A stretch of DNA of 64,000 nt from Sphagnum compactum (taxonomy: Eukaryota > Bryophyta > Sphagnopsida > Sphagnales). The notes under the pieces are model-generated. The model did not search any database and was not told where the DNA came from. It saw nothing but the letters and a program-made list of their open reading frames with translations. The position numbers and the translations under genes were made by a program. The DNA lies in assembly GCA_965153455.1 (NCBI GenBank), contig OZ234496.1:4101207-4165206 (forward strand), written 5' to 3'. Every line of letters starts with the position of its first letter. The first letter of the stretch is position 1. This document shows, piece after piece, positions 1-10,526 of this stretch.

Positions 1-1560
1 GGCCAAGGTCTAGGCAAGATAACATGGGATTTTGGTAAGAATGCTCCCAAAAGCCTAGGATATCTAACCTAGGCCATGTAAACATTCTCATGGCCAACGT
101 TTGAACAAGATAACATGGGCTTTTGATAAGAGTGTTCCCAAAACCACTTGAGCCTAGCCACATATGAATATTCTCATGGCCAAGGTTTAGGCAATATTAC
201 ATGTGATTTTAATAAGAATGCTCCCAAAAGCCCAGGCTATTTAACCTTGGCCGTGTGAATATTCTCATGGTCAAGGTCCAAATAAACTACGAGTTTTGGA
301 ACTAAGGTCAATAAGCTTGAACTTTTGCAAACTATTTTTCATATCCTAAGGTATTCCATTCTCACATGCAAGATAACCTATGATAAATTGGAAAGAGTAT
401 TCCCAAAGCCAAGCTATTTGACCCTAGAATGGTTTAAAATATTGGGTCCTTTTAAAAAATATTCTTCGTAATGAAGGTATTCCCTTATCACAAAGTCATA
501 GACAAGATAGCTTAGACTTTTGAATTCATGCAAACACATGTGGATTAAACTTTTGAATAGGGCACTATCATCCTCTTATGAGCATGAGCCAAACTATGGA
601 ATTCATTTTTTGAACATGATAAAACCAAGTCTTTACAAAGCTTTCTAACCATGTATTGACTCACTCCTTTTAGTTTGATTACACCCTTGGGCTAGCTACT
701 TTGGCCAAGGTAATTATGAAACATGAGCTAGCTAACCTTGCAAAAGTTCCAATAGTTTGGGCTAGCTAACCTTAATTAGGGTTCAATAACCATACTACCT
801 AACCTTGGCGAAGATGAAGGAACATGGGTTATTTAACCATGGCCAAGGTTTGGATAAAAAGTTTAAGCTTTTGATCGAACCACATAAACCTTTGATTATA
901 ATGAAAGATATTTGTGAAAGGAAATATTATGGAATATTTTCAATTAAGATAGCTTAGTTTTTTGAAAAGAATATTCTTAAAAGCCAAAGCTACCTAACCT
1001 TGGCCAAGGTTAAATAGCCAAGCTTTCAAGTAATATTCTTCATGGGTAATCCAAGACTAGGGGCAGGATAGCCTAGGCTTTTGAAAAGGATATAAACCCA
1101 AAAACTTAGGTTTTTTAACCCTAGAGATAAAACTTGGATTTAAATGAAAGAAAGGATATCCATGAAAAGCTTGAGGTATTCCACTACCATGGGCAAGGTA
1201 GATTGGACTTTTGGAAATAATATTCCCAAAAGCCCAAACTAGTTAACCTTAGCAAAGGTTAAGGAACCCTAACTTTTAAGGAATATTCTCAATAACAAGG
1301 GCATTCCACAAGTAGGGGCAAAATAATTTACGAGGCTTTGTAAATATATATTGCCAAAATTGTGGGCTAGCTAACCTTGGCTTTTAAACTCACATAAAAC
1401 CTTAGTTTTAATGAAAGATATCCATGAAAAACCAGGCTTTTCAGCCCTAGATGTAGAACCTCAATCATAATGAAAGTTATCTAAGAAAAAATTCAGGCTT
1501 ATTAACCATGTATATAAGAATATTCTAGTAACCAAAGGTCTTCCCACCCTTAGTTATGGG
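1..1560. repeat. Diffuse dispersed repeat field (GGCCAAGGTT type)
   Basis: Variants of phrases such as CCTTGGCCAAGGTT, AAGATAACATGGG, TTTTGATAAGAATG and CCCAAAAGCC recur irregularly every 60-110 bp, for example near 1-60, 95-150, 180-240, 830-870 and 990-1040. Spacing is not constant, so this looks like an old, degraded tandem array or a shuffled satellite. No open frame of useful length is present. Confidence 0.6.
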
Positions 1561-1954
1561 AATATGGTCACGGGATCGTGGCCTAAGTGGTAATAGCCTT
1601 TTTGTTATTGGTATGCAAGGCTTTTTAGGATGGGCAAATGGAGTTCTTGGAAACAAGGGGCTTGGCTAGGTCATCCTCAAAATAACAACAGAAATAAAAT
1701 TATGTATGGATGAGAAAGTATGATGTATGCATTTTGAAATATACAAATACAAAATACATATTAGGTAATGACCTAGTATCAAGCACTTCTAAACAATTGG
1801 ACCTTGAGACATGTAGTCCACCATGGCCATGTGAATAACCTTAAGCCAACTTTGATTATAGAATCTTTTTTAGCATCAACTTCGAAGTAGGGCAAGGTAC
1901 CCTAAACTTTTTTGGAATATTTTTATGGCTAGGGGTAGTGGCCCTTTTGTTATT

Positions 1955-2110
1955 CCATGGGTTAGGTTTAGGTAGGCTAAACTTAGGTAGCCCAGATAGG
2001 GTAGATTACATAGGTAGGGTAAGCCTAGGTAGGGTAGGCTTAGCCTAGTTTAAGCTAGTGTAAGTTATTTTTACCTACTTACTTGTTATTTTACCCAAGT
2101 AGGTAGGTAA
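1955..2110. repeat. GGTAGG/TTAGGTAGG low-complexity tract
   Basis: Short repeats of the form TTAGGTAGGCTAAGCTTAGG and CTACTTACTTG. The same simple motif family recurs at 17-19.5 kb, 21.0 kb and 30.7-31.3 kb. Confidence 0.6.
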
Positions 2111-3140
2111 GTAACATAACACTATGAAAAATGGTACATAAACTTAATGTCACATTTAAACATGCCATTTGTATCCATTTGAAATGCAACTTGTAACAAT
2201 GAAATATGACGATTGTAAATAGTAAAAGTTGAAAAGTTGCATCCATAATCATGAAAAATTTGTAAATTACAAGTTTGAATTTTGAAACATTGAAACATTA
2301 CACCATGACAGTCATTTATGACAAAATTGTATAATACACATTACAATAGGCAAATGGTGATATTATGTTGTTAAGTGCAAATCTTTCAAATTTAAAATTG
2401 TCATGTCACTAACTTAAGTGCATTTTGTTACCATGAAATTTGTTTGTTACACTATGCATTTTTGTTCCATGAACCATAAAAAACCAACTTTCAAAAGGTG
2501 TAGCCTTGAGATTTTACATCATGAAAATTATCAATGGCAAAAACAACACATTACATGGTAAAATGGGCAAAAAGTATGATTAGCTAAATAGAAACCCAAT
2601 CCATATTTTTAAGTGTTCTTTGGACAACCCTTCAAAATTAAATTTGCCCCCAAAAATTTCTTGTGTGCCCAAAATCTCAATTTTTAATTTGAGATTTTTG
2701 TTTTCTTATTTTCCACCTTGGAATTTTGTCTATGCAAACAATGTTATTCTCACTATTTACTTGGAAGTTACAATTTTGGTGGTAAAATGACACCATGAAA
2801 ACTACACTAGAAAAATCATGCAAGGTCTTTACATTGAAAAAACAGTGCTTTCCAGAGTGAGAAACGGTCAGGCAGGTAGATCCAAGGACTGAAAACCCAG
2901 TTACACAGTTCAGGTATCTCACCACATGTATAAGCCTCAGTCTCCAAAGTGCTCCTTTCAAGGCTGTATGCAATCCTCCTTAAAAAGCCAATAGAGTGTA
3001 TCTTGAACATCCCACTCAAGCATCCACATCTTCTTTGAGTCACTTGATCAACAAATTGAAGCATCAACTCCACATTTCAAACCATCTTCTACTTGCGCAC
3101 TTCTTGCATTTATCTAGGAGAGCCCGGAAATGAGAAGACA
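2111..3140. other. Intergenic, no recognised feature
   Basis: AT-rich to about 2790. From about 2790 to 3130 base composition is more balanced, and an 85-codon open frame lies on the minus strand (2816-3073), but I recognise no family in any frame. It could be a remnant exon. Confidence 0.4.
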
Positions 3141-3149
3141 TAAGAAGCA

Positions 3150-4120
3150 GACAAAACCTCATTAGTATCAAGTACTTCTGCATCCTTATGATTTTAAGTC
3201 AACAGAAAGAATTACTAAGAATCAAGGAATGACCCAATAGAAAGATTATAGAGAAATTGGATCCCACAACATGTCAGAAAACAGGGAAAAGAGGAAACCA
3301 AACCATAAACAACAGATGAATACAAGAACTGCGTGGTTTGAAAAACAGTGATGGTTACATGTATGTTCAGAGACCTTCAACCTCCACATATATGGTAACA
3401 ACCAGCTACCATACCATCCCCACTGACTTGATCAGCTATCAGAAGAAGCCAGAGGTCAATGAAATACATGAAAAAATGCAGAGAGTTCCTGTGACAGGAA
3501 TGAATTCAAAGGAGCAAGAAGGTATAGAAGATTGAACTAGTGGGAAAGGGACAATGGAAGGAAGGAAACTAAGGTGACCCTGTAAAAAAAGCAGACTATG
3601 ACATCCTGCAACCTCCAGAAAGAATCCCCACTGAAATTACTCCCCATGAGAAAGTACCCCTGTGCCCTGTGCCACAAGAGAAAGTCCTACTTCAACTTGG
3701 GAATTCATGAGAATAGAGTAACTTGACATTATGAGATGTGCCATAGATGTGTCTAACCAATTAGTCATTTCACTATGGACATACATAGAACTCCAAATTG
3801 CTTAGAATGCAATGATATTATCTGTTTAACAAATACAACTGCATAGGATTCTAATGGAAAGGAAAGATCTACTGCAAGAAAGCAGCAAATTCATATACCA
3901 AATTACACCTTAAGATCATCTGCATGTGAAGGCTCTTCTTCACAGCCGCAAAGAACTTGATGAAAAACAGGAAGTCACTGGAGACCCTTAGCTTCTTAAA
4001 GCCCCACCTGAGTATGCACCTGTGTTTCCAAATCTTGAAATGATTCAACCTGATGAGCTTCAACCAATGTGGCAAACAATTCAAATGCAAACCCCATGAA
4101 AAGTTTTGCAAGAATTAATC
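3150..4120 (+). pseudogene. Decayed C2H2 zinc-finger gene, possibly STOP1-like
   Basis: Several frames with stops give fragments of a C2H2 protein. Around 3580-3780 the plus strand reads DYDILQPPERIPTEITPHEK; an adjacent frame gives YPCALCHKRKSYFNLGIH, a C-x2-C...H finger. Near 4050-4110 it reads FNQCGKQFKCKPHEKFCKN, resembling the HEKxC finger. Order and motifs (YxILQ, acidic/Ile stretch, His, first C2H2, later HEKxC) recall plant STOP1-family proton/aluminium-response regulators. The stops rule out a functional copy. A segment at about 3196-3430 is homologous to DNA inside an intron of the EF-G gene (about 57650-57900), so the fragment may have been carried by a mobile element. The family assignment is tentative. 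Confidence 0.35.
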
Positions 4121-4129
4121 TAAGTCATC

Positions 4130-4934
4130 AAAAGATGATTACAGTGATCAAGAATCAACAACAAGATTTCACATGTCTCGGGTCCTAAACAAAGGCTTAA
4201 AGCCTCTACTCTGAAGTAGGAAAAAGAGGAGCAAAGTAAAGAAGGAATTGGAGGGAGAGATCAAGTCCAATTTCCCTCTTATATCAAAAAAGCTACCAAA
4301 CTTGAGCATAAGCCAGATGCACAGGTTCTCCAATTTTTTGAAGTTGATTAGAATCAGCTAGAGGAAAAAACAACACTACTGGGATGAAGGGGGAACATAT
4401 ATCTTGGCCTGTTTCAAGACTAAGTGAGCAATCAACTCTGAACAATAACTTGAACATGTGCAATGTGATCCAGAAATGCCTGATTAAATCCCATATTGCA
4501 CCTTCAGTGACAATACACATCTTGATAGAAAATTTGTATTAGGCTTTAGGGTTTGTATACAAATCAATCTAGATTGAAGATGGCTTGAAACACTGCATAT
4601 CCTTGTCTTTTCAATCAGGTTTCCTAAACTACATTTGTGTATGATCAAAGACAAGCAAAGAATACTGTATGAGATAAACTAATGCTGGACGAATGGAATC
4701 AATCTATTGCCTATGCATGGCCTAAACCCATACCTGCTGTTACAAGTTGAAGAAGATAAATGAATTTCCTAGATGCCAAGGATTTCAAAGTGGGTATTGA
4801 ACCTGTCAGCCTTATTGCAATGGGTAACACCAGAGAGTCCAGTATCTGATATTTGTAGAGTCTAGACAACAAAAAAGGGTCATGGTCTCTTTGTGTGAAA
4901 AAGAAGCTAGACCTTATGAGGCATTATGTGTGTG
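4130..4934. other. 3-prime flank of the inositol-monophosphatase gene
   Basis: No coding signal was recognised. The part nearest 4934 should hold the 3-prime UTR of the minus-strand gene, but no clear polyadenylation signal was assigned. Confidence 0.4.
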
Positions 4935-7900
4935 TTAGTGAATCAAATCAACAATGCGTTCATGAAGGGAACCTCCATTAGATGCAAGAACAGAACCTGC
5001 TGTCAGCGGTAGAGTGTTCCCACTCATATCTGTTACTCGTCCACCTGCCTCCTGCATACACCAAGAGGGCCACCCATGTTGTCTCTTCAGTTAATATACG
5101 CTATGCAGATCAGTGAATCATGCTCATGTTTTGTGCAGCATTCAGTTAATGAGCACATATCTGAAATTGCAGATAAAACTACACAATAACACTTTCAAGG
5201 TAACCTGAGTGTCTGTTACATTTCCAGAATCAATGGGAAGACTCAGCCATGATATTGGCTAGTACATAACTATCTGCTCAAAATCCAGGCAGAATGATTG
5301 TACAAAATCTTTGGCCTGAGTTTCTGGCACACTTCCAGAAGCAATGGGAAGACTTGGCCATGATTTTGGGTAGCATTCAAGACGTAGCCAATGAGAAGAG
5401 TCACTAGTATCCTTACCCTCAACAAGCTTGTGAGGGTAAGGATCATTCACTTTAGCTTGCCCCTGTACAAGCAAGCATCTAAGCCTAAGGCATGGTGGGG
5501 GTACATAGAAGTCAGTTAATCGGCATTTGGGTTGTCAAACATTCCACTCCTTCAGCTGCCCAATCTTGAAAGCACTCAATCAGATGGACAATCTTTGGAT
5601 AATCACAAGGAACAATGTTCAAGGTCACAAAAGTCATATGAAACTTACCTGAACAATCAATCTTGCAGCTGCAACATCCCAGGGCTACATTCAAAAGGCT
5701 TCACAAGATCAGAGTCAACAAGAGTATCACATAGCATAATACTAACTCCAGATGAAATCTGGCTCTATCTGACCTCTCTGTTTGAAATCTGGTCCCCTAA
5801 AGCATCGGTACAGGATCTGGAAGTACCTTTTGAGGAATTGGATTAATAGCCATACATTTCACAAACACAAATAGAATAAGAGTCCCTTAACCCTGGCATT
5901 CATAAAGGATCGAGTACATCCATCCTAGCTAGATCACAATATTGATTGCATAAAAAGACTGACCTCATTCCAAAAACCAGCAATGAAGAATGTGAAACAG
6001 AATTAGGGAAAGAACCTTCAGATTGTGTTCAAAGAAGCACCCCAAACGGCCTGCTCCAACATAGCATATATGAAGAGCCTGACCCTCCAACACCAACACT
6101 TGCCTTAATTAGCTCCTAAATTGGCAACAAAAGAGTTTACCATAGGTTTTCCCAATTGCAGTACATGGATGAAACCCATGGACCTAGACTGTTGCAGCAG
6201 CTGCTAGATACCAAGCTTGAAAGAGTACTTCAGAATTTTAGTTTTTTTGCAAAGTCTCCATCTGCAAAAGTGAAGTGGGCAGGAATTGGGTGAGATAGGG
6301 ATTACAATACATCAGCATTTATCCTTTTGTGAGATATGACAACACATTAATCTGAGAGGTTTACCGCAGAGCCCAAAGCTCGTACTGAACGAGCCTTTGG
6401 TGCTACTTTTCCTATGGCCTCCAGCATCTTTAGCCGCCACTCTGGCTACCACCCACAAAAAAAATTCTGGTATTGGAGGACTGGCACAAAACAAAGAAGG
6501 GAACAGATCTCAAATAGAGAGATGCAACCTGCATTCATGAAGAAAAGTGTTGAGTAACACATACCTTTGAAGGGAAGCCTACCGCAACAGTTGTGTCCTC
6601 CAATTGCGTGTCAGGAGGCAAGACCCTAAGTGCAGTGCCATTCATATGTGCCCCTGCAAACATCAAACACATGCACCTTTCAGTTCAAAAATAGAGGAAA
6701 ATTCAGAAACAAATTCTCAAGAGAGACAAAAAGAAGGGAGACAACAGATCATGTGCATGACTGTTTTTACTTGAATTCAAATGAACCCAACAAATGATCC
6801 TGCTGGTCATTGTATTGAACTTTGTACTTAGAGAGAATGGAGAGACAGAACCTTGTCCCCTCCTGGCAACAAAGAGTTCATCATTGAAAGGATTGTAGAC
6901 AACACCTACTTCCATGTTCCCACCATATGCCACTCCAATAGAGATAACTGACAATGGCATGCCTGCAACCTGTGAAGCCACACAGACACCAGATTACCAA
7001 ATTTCCAATTGAAAACCCAACGACAATCTATAGATCTACCTATTTGCAAGATTTCATATTGCAAACATTAGTCCATCTAGAAAACTAGTCGCAAAATGCT
7101 CAAACTCAATTCTTTCATACTTCTTCAGATACATAGATAGGCATGCAGCCAGTTTCCAACAGTTGAAAAATTCTCCACATCTGAGTGTGTGCATCTGCTG
7201 CCAGAGATGGATATGTGCCAGGAAATTAGCAATGATTCATGTTTCTCATTTATGACATCTAGTTTCTCAGAAGAAAAAGCCAGCTCCACTTTGGTAGCAT
7301 TTTGCATGCAAATACTCTTTTACTACACAATATTCTGCACCACAAAAGCAGCTCAAGGTTCAATCTTCATTTATGAAAAGGAAGAAAAATGCCAGTCAGG
7401 ATAATACAGGGCCTTACAAAGTTGAGAGTGCCATCAATTGGATCCACAATCCAAGTCCAATCAGCTTCATTAACACCATTCTTCAGCCTCTCCAGCTCTT
7501 GCTCTGTAGCAGTTTCCTCCCCTAGGTAGAAGTGATGGGGAAACTTGGCCTGGAAAGTGGGAAATGAATCAACAACCCCAAAAAAAGAAAATCCATTATC
7601 ATACAGAAGCAAACACAAGAGCTGCAACCCAATCTGGCAAACATGGCAACTGTAAATGCTGCAACCAACATGATTCTCTTCAGAAAGAAAGCAAAAGACT
7701 CTGTTCACCATCATACCTGCATATTTACACAAGACCATAACAGAAAGAGATATGAAACATCTGGTGAAGAAGAAGAAGATGCAACAAACACATTGCCACA
7801 CATCTCCCTCTCTATTCCACCATACCTGTACTTGAGACCACAGGAGATCTTCACATGCCTTATCAACTTCTGTGACAAGATCAAAGCGGGATTCTTTTGT

Positions 7901-8762
7901 GTCAACCTGCGAGCAACACAGAAAGACCAAGACCCATCATCCCCCCCATCCTGCCCGCCACATGTATTATTCATTCATACATACATAGGAATAGTCTCTG
8001 CTGTCCTGCAAGGTCTGCACCTCTCCTCTGCAGCACAGCTTCTCCTCCATAATCTTACTCCATGTTGTGCAGTTGCTTCTTTCTCTTAGAAACAAGATCA
8101 ACATACACAAACTAACCAAGTGTACAATTCAGCAAGATATTATCACTCTTGAGATCAGTTTTTACATGTTAGGATCTTCTTCACAAGATGGACTTGACAT
8201 TCCTGGATTCAGAAGTTGTTATTGTAAAGAGAGAAAAATGCACAAATTTTGTGAGCACCCTCGTCATCTTCTTCTTCTTAGAGAATTGTGGTTGCAGACC
8301 TACCTGTAAAGCATGCCCGGACTTCTCCAGTATCAATGCACCTGCCTGCCATTGCAACAAGAAGAGTTCAGGTACCCCTGTGATAGGCCTTTTGTTGCAT
8401 TTGCATTCTCGACATGCGGAAGAAGAAGAGGCAGAAGAAGAGGAGAAAGAAGAAGAAGAAAAAAAGACACGGAAGAAGAAGAAGAAGAAGAAGGAGTCCA
8501 AAGCTTTGACCTGCTTTGCGAGATCCAACGCCAACGCCTCCACTGCATTCGACTCCTCCTTCTTGATGCTGCTGTCAATCCAGGAGCTCCGAGTGCACAA
8601 GATTCGTGAACAAGAGTTGGTCGCAATCCTCCAAACTGCTCCACGCCTGTTGCCAGCACCGATGATGCGCGCTTCTTGCTTTCCTGCAGCAGAAATGGAT
8701 GGCGGAAGCAGTAGTGCGGCGCAGATGCGCGATGTCGCAGCAGCTTTCATCGCCATGGCCAT
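4935..8762 (-). CDS. Inositol monophosphatase family protein (10 exons)
   Basis: Exons from the start codon: 8762-8511, 8345-8304, 7906-7826, 7549-7418, 6969-6852, 6653-6565, 6445-6365, 6078-6016, 5684-5649, 5051-4935. They sum to 1,011 bp (336 aa) and every junction keeps frame with GT...AG introns. The family hydrolyses inositol phosphates or related sugar phosphates using Mg2+. Visible motifs are DLVTEVDKACE, the metal-ligand site LGEET, the signature WIVDPIDGTLNF, and the second signature PWDVAAARLIVQ leading into EAGGRVTD. Residues 1-75 precede the catalytic fold, are rich in Ala, Ser and Arg and poor in acidic residues, and look like an organelle transit peptide (inferred). The usual NFxHG reads NFVAGMPLSV here, so it is not a standard VTC4-type enzyme. 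It could be an IMPL-like plastid or a cyanobacterial-like form. The substrate is unassigned. It is divergent from the Pkr1-like gene. Confidence 0.93.
8413..8495. repeat. (GAAGAA)n purine microsatellite in intron 1
   Basis: An almost pure GAA/GAG tract lies just inside the first intron of the minus-strand phosphatase gene, close to its donor site. On the coding strand it reads as a TTC/CTC pyrimidine tract. It creates spurious Glu/Lys-rich and Ser/Phe-rich frames. Confidence 0.85.
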
Positions 8763-8905
8763 GCGATGATTGATCCCTTCGCAAACACGAAAACAGAAAA
8801 CAATCAGAGGAGAAGGAGCAGACCTCCTAAACCCTAAACCCTAATGAAACCCTAAACCATAACCCCTAAACTGACAGTGCTGCAGAAGCTGCAATAGCAG
8901 GAGCG
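8763..8905. promoter_or_regulatory. Bidirectional promoter with telo-boxes
   Basis: Only 143 bp separate the start codons of the two divergent genes. The interval contains AAACCCTAAACCCTAA at about 8829-8844 and two further AAACCCTAAAC-like copies up to about 8870. Telo-boxes are known in promoters of plant housekeeping, translation and organelle-biogenesis genes. No clear TATA box was seen. Both 5-prime UTRs must also fit here unless leader introns exist. Confidence 0.65.
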
Positions 8906-10526
8906 ATGGAGAGCGCAAGAGATGGATCATCGGAGCATGTGCGGCAGAAAGGTACTGACAATAGGAAGAAAGAGAAGAACAACAACAACAAAGCAGGTGC
9001 TGGAGAAGCAGTGCTGCTTGGTGCTTTAGCAGGCGGTGTCAATGTAAAACTGCCTGTCTCCATTTCTCCATTTCCCCTTATGCTTGGAGTCATCATATGC
9101 TGTGATCTTCAACAAAGCTTCTGATCTTCTGATCCGATCTTCAACAGTCAGATTATTGTAGGAAATCTGATTTTTGAAATGTGCCCACATTGCACAAAGA
9201 TTTCCTTTTACAGGAATCTGGACTGACCTTGAGAGTTGTGGTGCTATGATCTCTGGAATGATCTCTAAGGGAGATTCTTGTAGAGTTCATGGAGGTTGAG
9301 GTGATAGTCAGATTGTGTTTGTTTGTTGTTGTTTGAAAATTAGGGTTTATGGTTTCAGGTTGCATTTTGGAACTTTGCAGATTGAAATCTGCGCTGAAAG
9401 CAAGCCTTTGAGGTTGGAGAAGAATGAGATTGCGAAAAAAGCTACTTAGCTGCCAGATGGATTGCAATCTGTGTGGATCAAAACACACAGATTTAAGCAT
9501 GCCGAATGCTGAATGCCGAATTGGGTTTATTATGTGGATTGCAGGCACCAACATGGACAGTGCTGCGAACAGTGCTGCTGGCACTGGTGATATCGCTGTT
9601 GCTCTTGCTTGCTGTTGCATGGAATTCTGCAGGATTTGCACCATTGTTCCATGTGATTTTACTCATCACTATTGCTGTGACTCTCATTCTGCTTCTCAAC
9701 TGGTAAGAATGTCCATCTCTGTCCATTTCATACAGCAATGAATACACTGCTGTATCTGCCAAACAAGCCATAGCTAGCTATGTCTCTTGAGTGCTAGCCA
9801 ATAGCGTGATTGAGGCCTCCTGTTGCTTTCAGAAATCTGACAGAAGTTCAGGATGCAAATTTTGTACATTGGTTTGCCTGAAATTCTGGGCAGATTATTG
9901 TAGGTATTTTTATCTAAATCCCCATCAGGAGCTGATGAAATCAGTGGGTAATCATGGCAGATCATCACTGCCATTCATGATGATAGTGATACTTGTGTGA
10001 GAGACTCTCAAAAGGTTATGACTGCACTCATTGTCATGTTACATTCAGATTGTTGTCATATGAGACTTCTCAGCAAATATTTGATAGCAGAAATACAGAT
10101 ACATAGATCTGTATTACATAGATATTTCTGTATCTGTAAAAACAAGAACTGGGTTGTTCACCTATCTTTTTTCTGTTGCACACAGTATGAGGAATTGTTA
10201 ATGTGAGAGTGAAGCCTGAGTAAATTTACCAAAAGAAATGGTAAAGCATCATCAGCTCACGATGGAATAAAATCTGTGGGTTCTTTTTGGTGATCACAAG
10301 TGCCCTAGAGGTAAATATACCATCCTCACAGTGGATTTCCATTTTAAGGTAGAGAAGCTCCCCACCAGTTCTGAAGACTTTCACATTGTTCATTCTATAT
10401 TGCAGGTTCATTTCTGAGACGGGCTTGGTTCCAGTAGAGCAACAGCTGATGGAACTCAATTTGACAGATGACAACATCTCTGGACCGCATGAAGCAGGCC
10501 CTGAGAAGCAGGGTCATACCGATTAA
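8906..10526 (+). CDS. Pkr1-like V-ATPase assembly membrane protein (3 exons)
   Basis: Exons 8906-9043, 9545-9702 and 10406-10526 total 417 bp (138 aa); all junctions keep frame and use GT...AG. The N terminus (residues 1-46) is charged, with a KKEKNNNNK stretch, and ends ALLGALAGG-like (LLGALAGGVN). Two hydrophobic segments follow (about 56-72 and 79-98), then NWFISETGLVPVEQQLMEL and a polar tail. The arrangement, including a Pro-Thr start, twin membrane spans around a central His and a W-F-I-x-E exit, matches the ER-resident Pkr1 family that helps assemble the V-ATPase V0 sector; plants have similar short proteins. The assignment rests on motif layout, so a plain two-span membrane protein remains possible. 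The first ATG of the open frame is used; it lies 143 bp from the divergent phosphatase start. Confidence 0.85.

Noticed and set aside
1570-1620. TGGCCTAAGTGG, an A-box-like sequence suggesting a tRNA or SINE
   Set aside because: No B box or cloverleaf partner lies at suitable spacing.
5259-5474. Candidate phosphatase exon beginning GQAKVNDPYPHKL
   Set aside because: It has an acceptor and reads in phase, but the exon at 5051-4935 supplies the expected EAGGRVTD and the correct C terminus, so this stretch is intronic.
8188-8769. 193-codon plus-strand frame opposite the phosphatase first exon
   Set aside because: It is the antisense shadow of exon 1 and the GAA microsatellite; the minus-strand model has motifs and consistent splice sites.
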